A DNA stretch of 6,518 nucleotides, from the NCBI GenBank assembly GCA_041633555.1, contig JBFKFZ010000115.1, positions 1 to 6,518 on the forward strand. Reading direction: 5' to 3'. Source of the stretch: JAHEAO01 sp041633555 (GTDB taxonomy: Bacteria > Pseudomonadota > Alphaproteobacteria > Rhodobacterales > Rhodobacteraceae). This document shows positions 6,473 to 6,518 of the stretch, in pieces (positions within the stretch are counted from its first letter, which is position 1; every line of letters starts with the position of its first letter). A program made the position numbers and the translations under genes. The notes beneath the pieces are model-generated. The model did not search any database. It was given only the letters and a program-made list of their open reading frames with translations, and was not told the origin of the DNA.

Positions 6473-6518
6473 ATGTCAGGTGTAACGCTTCAAAATGTAG
6501 TCAAACGCTACGGCGATG
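6473..6518 (+). CDS. ABC transporter ATP-binding protein, MalK/UgpC-like, N-terminal fragment
   Basis: The first 15 codons of a gene that continues past the right edge, reading MSGVTLQNVVKRYGD. This matches the usual beginning of MalK/UgpC/MsmX-type ATPases (M-x-x-V-x-L-x-x-V-x-K-x-Y-G), which energise CUT1 sugar importers. The Walker A and later motifs lie outside the window. It starts four bases after the regulator's stop (TGA at 6466-6468), with GGAG about 10 bases before the ATG inside the regulator's last codons, so the two genes are almost certainly co-transcribed. The minus-strand arm shows no ATPase gene, so this is the natural energy subunit for the permeases. Shared use by other importers is also possible, since such ATPases are often promiscuous. 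Confidence 0.82.
   Translation, partial: MSGVTLQNVVKRYGD

Overview
The window looks like chromosomal or megaplasmid DNA from a GC-rich alphaproteobacterium, probably a member of the Rhodobacterales or a relative. The protein styles and the strong G/C bias at third codon positions suggest this; there is no rRNA or other marker to prove it. The whole window is one compact carbohydrate-uptake locus built on two divergent transcripts.

Minus-strand arm, read from right to left: a periplasmic sugar-binding protein (5529 to 4258), two inner-membrane permeases of the CUT1 (MalF/MalG, UgpA/UgpE) type (4087 to 3158 and 3156 to 2308), and a cytoplasmic GH36 alpha-galactosidase (2311 to 227). A further unidentified reading frame starts at 230 and runs off the left edge. 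The genes after the binding protein are packed tightly: 1 base between the permeases, a GTGA overlap into the galactosidase, and an ATGA overlap into the partial frame. The only real gap in this arm is 170 bases between the binding protein and the first permease. It holds a strong GC-rich hairpin just after the binding-protein stop, a short direct repeat and a second small hairpin.

Plus-strand arm: an IclR-family regulator (5659 to 6468), followed after only a few bases by the first 15 codons of what looks like a MalK/UgpC-type ABC ATPase that continues beyond the right edge. The transporter's ATPase therefore appears to be co-transcribed with the regulator rather than with its permeases.

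The control region is the roughly 120-base divergent intergenic stretch (5530 to 5658). It contains a perfect TTGACA -35 box for the binding-protein arm, a plausible -10 box, an imperfect palindrome at the expected transcription start, and a perfect GTCAG/CTGAC inverted repeat upstream of the regulator. The inferred working model is that an alpha-galactoside (melibiose, raffinose, galactosylglycerol or similar) is captured in the periplasm, imported intact by the ABC system and cleaved in the cytoplasm by the GH36 enzyme. The IclR protein would gate expression from the shared intergenic region.

I see no mobile element, CRISPR array, tRNA or rRNA. The locus is a coherent catabolic module and I do not see a novel system type in it. 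The points worth a second look are the split transporter architecture, the divergent control region, the post-binding-protein hairpin and the unexplained frame at the left edge.
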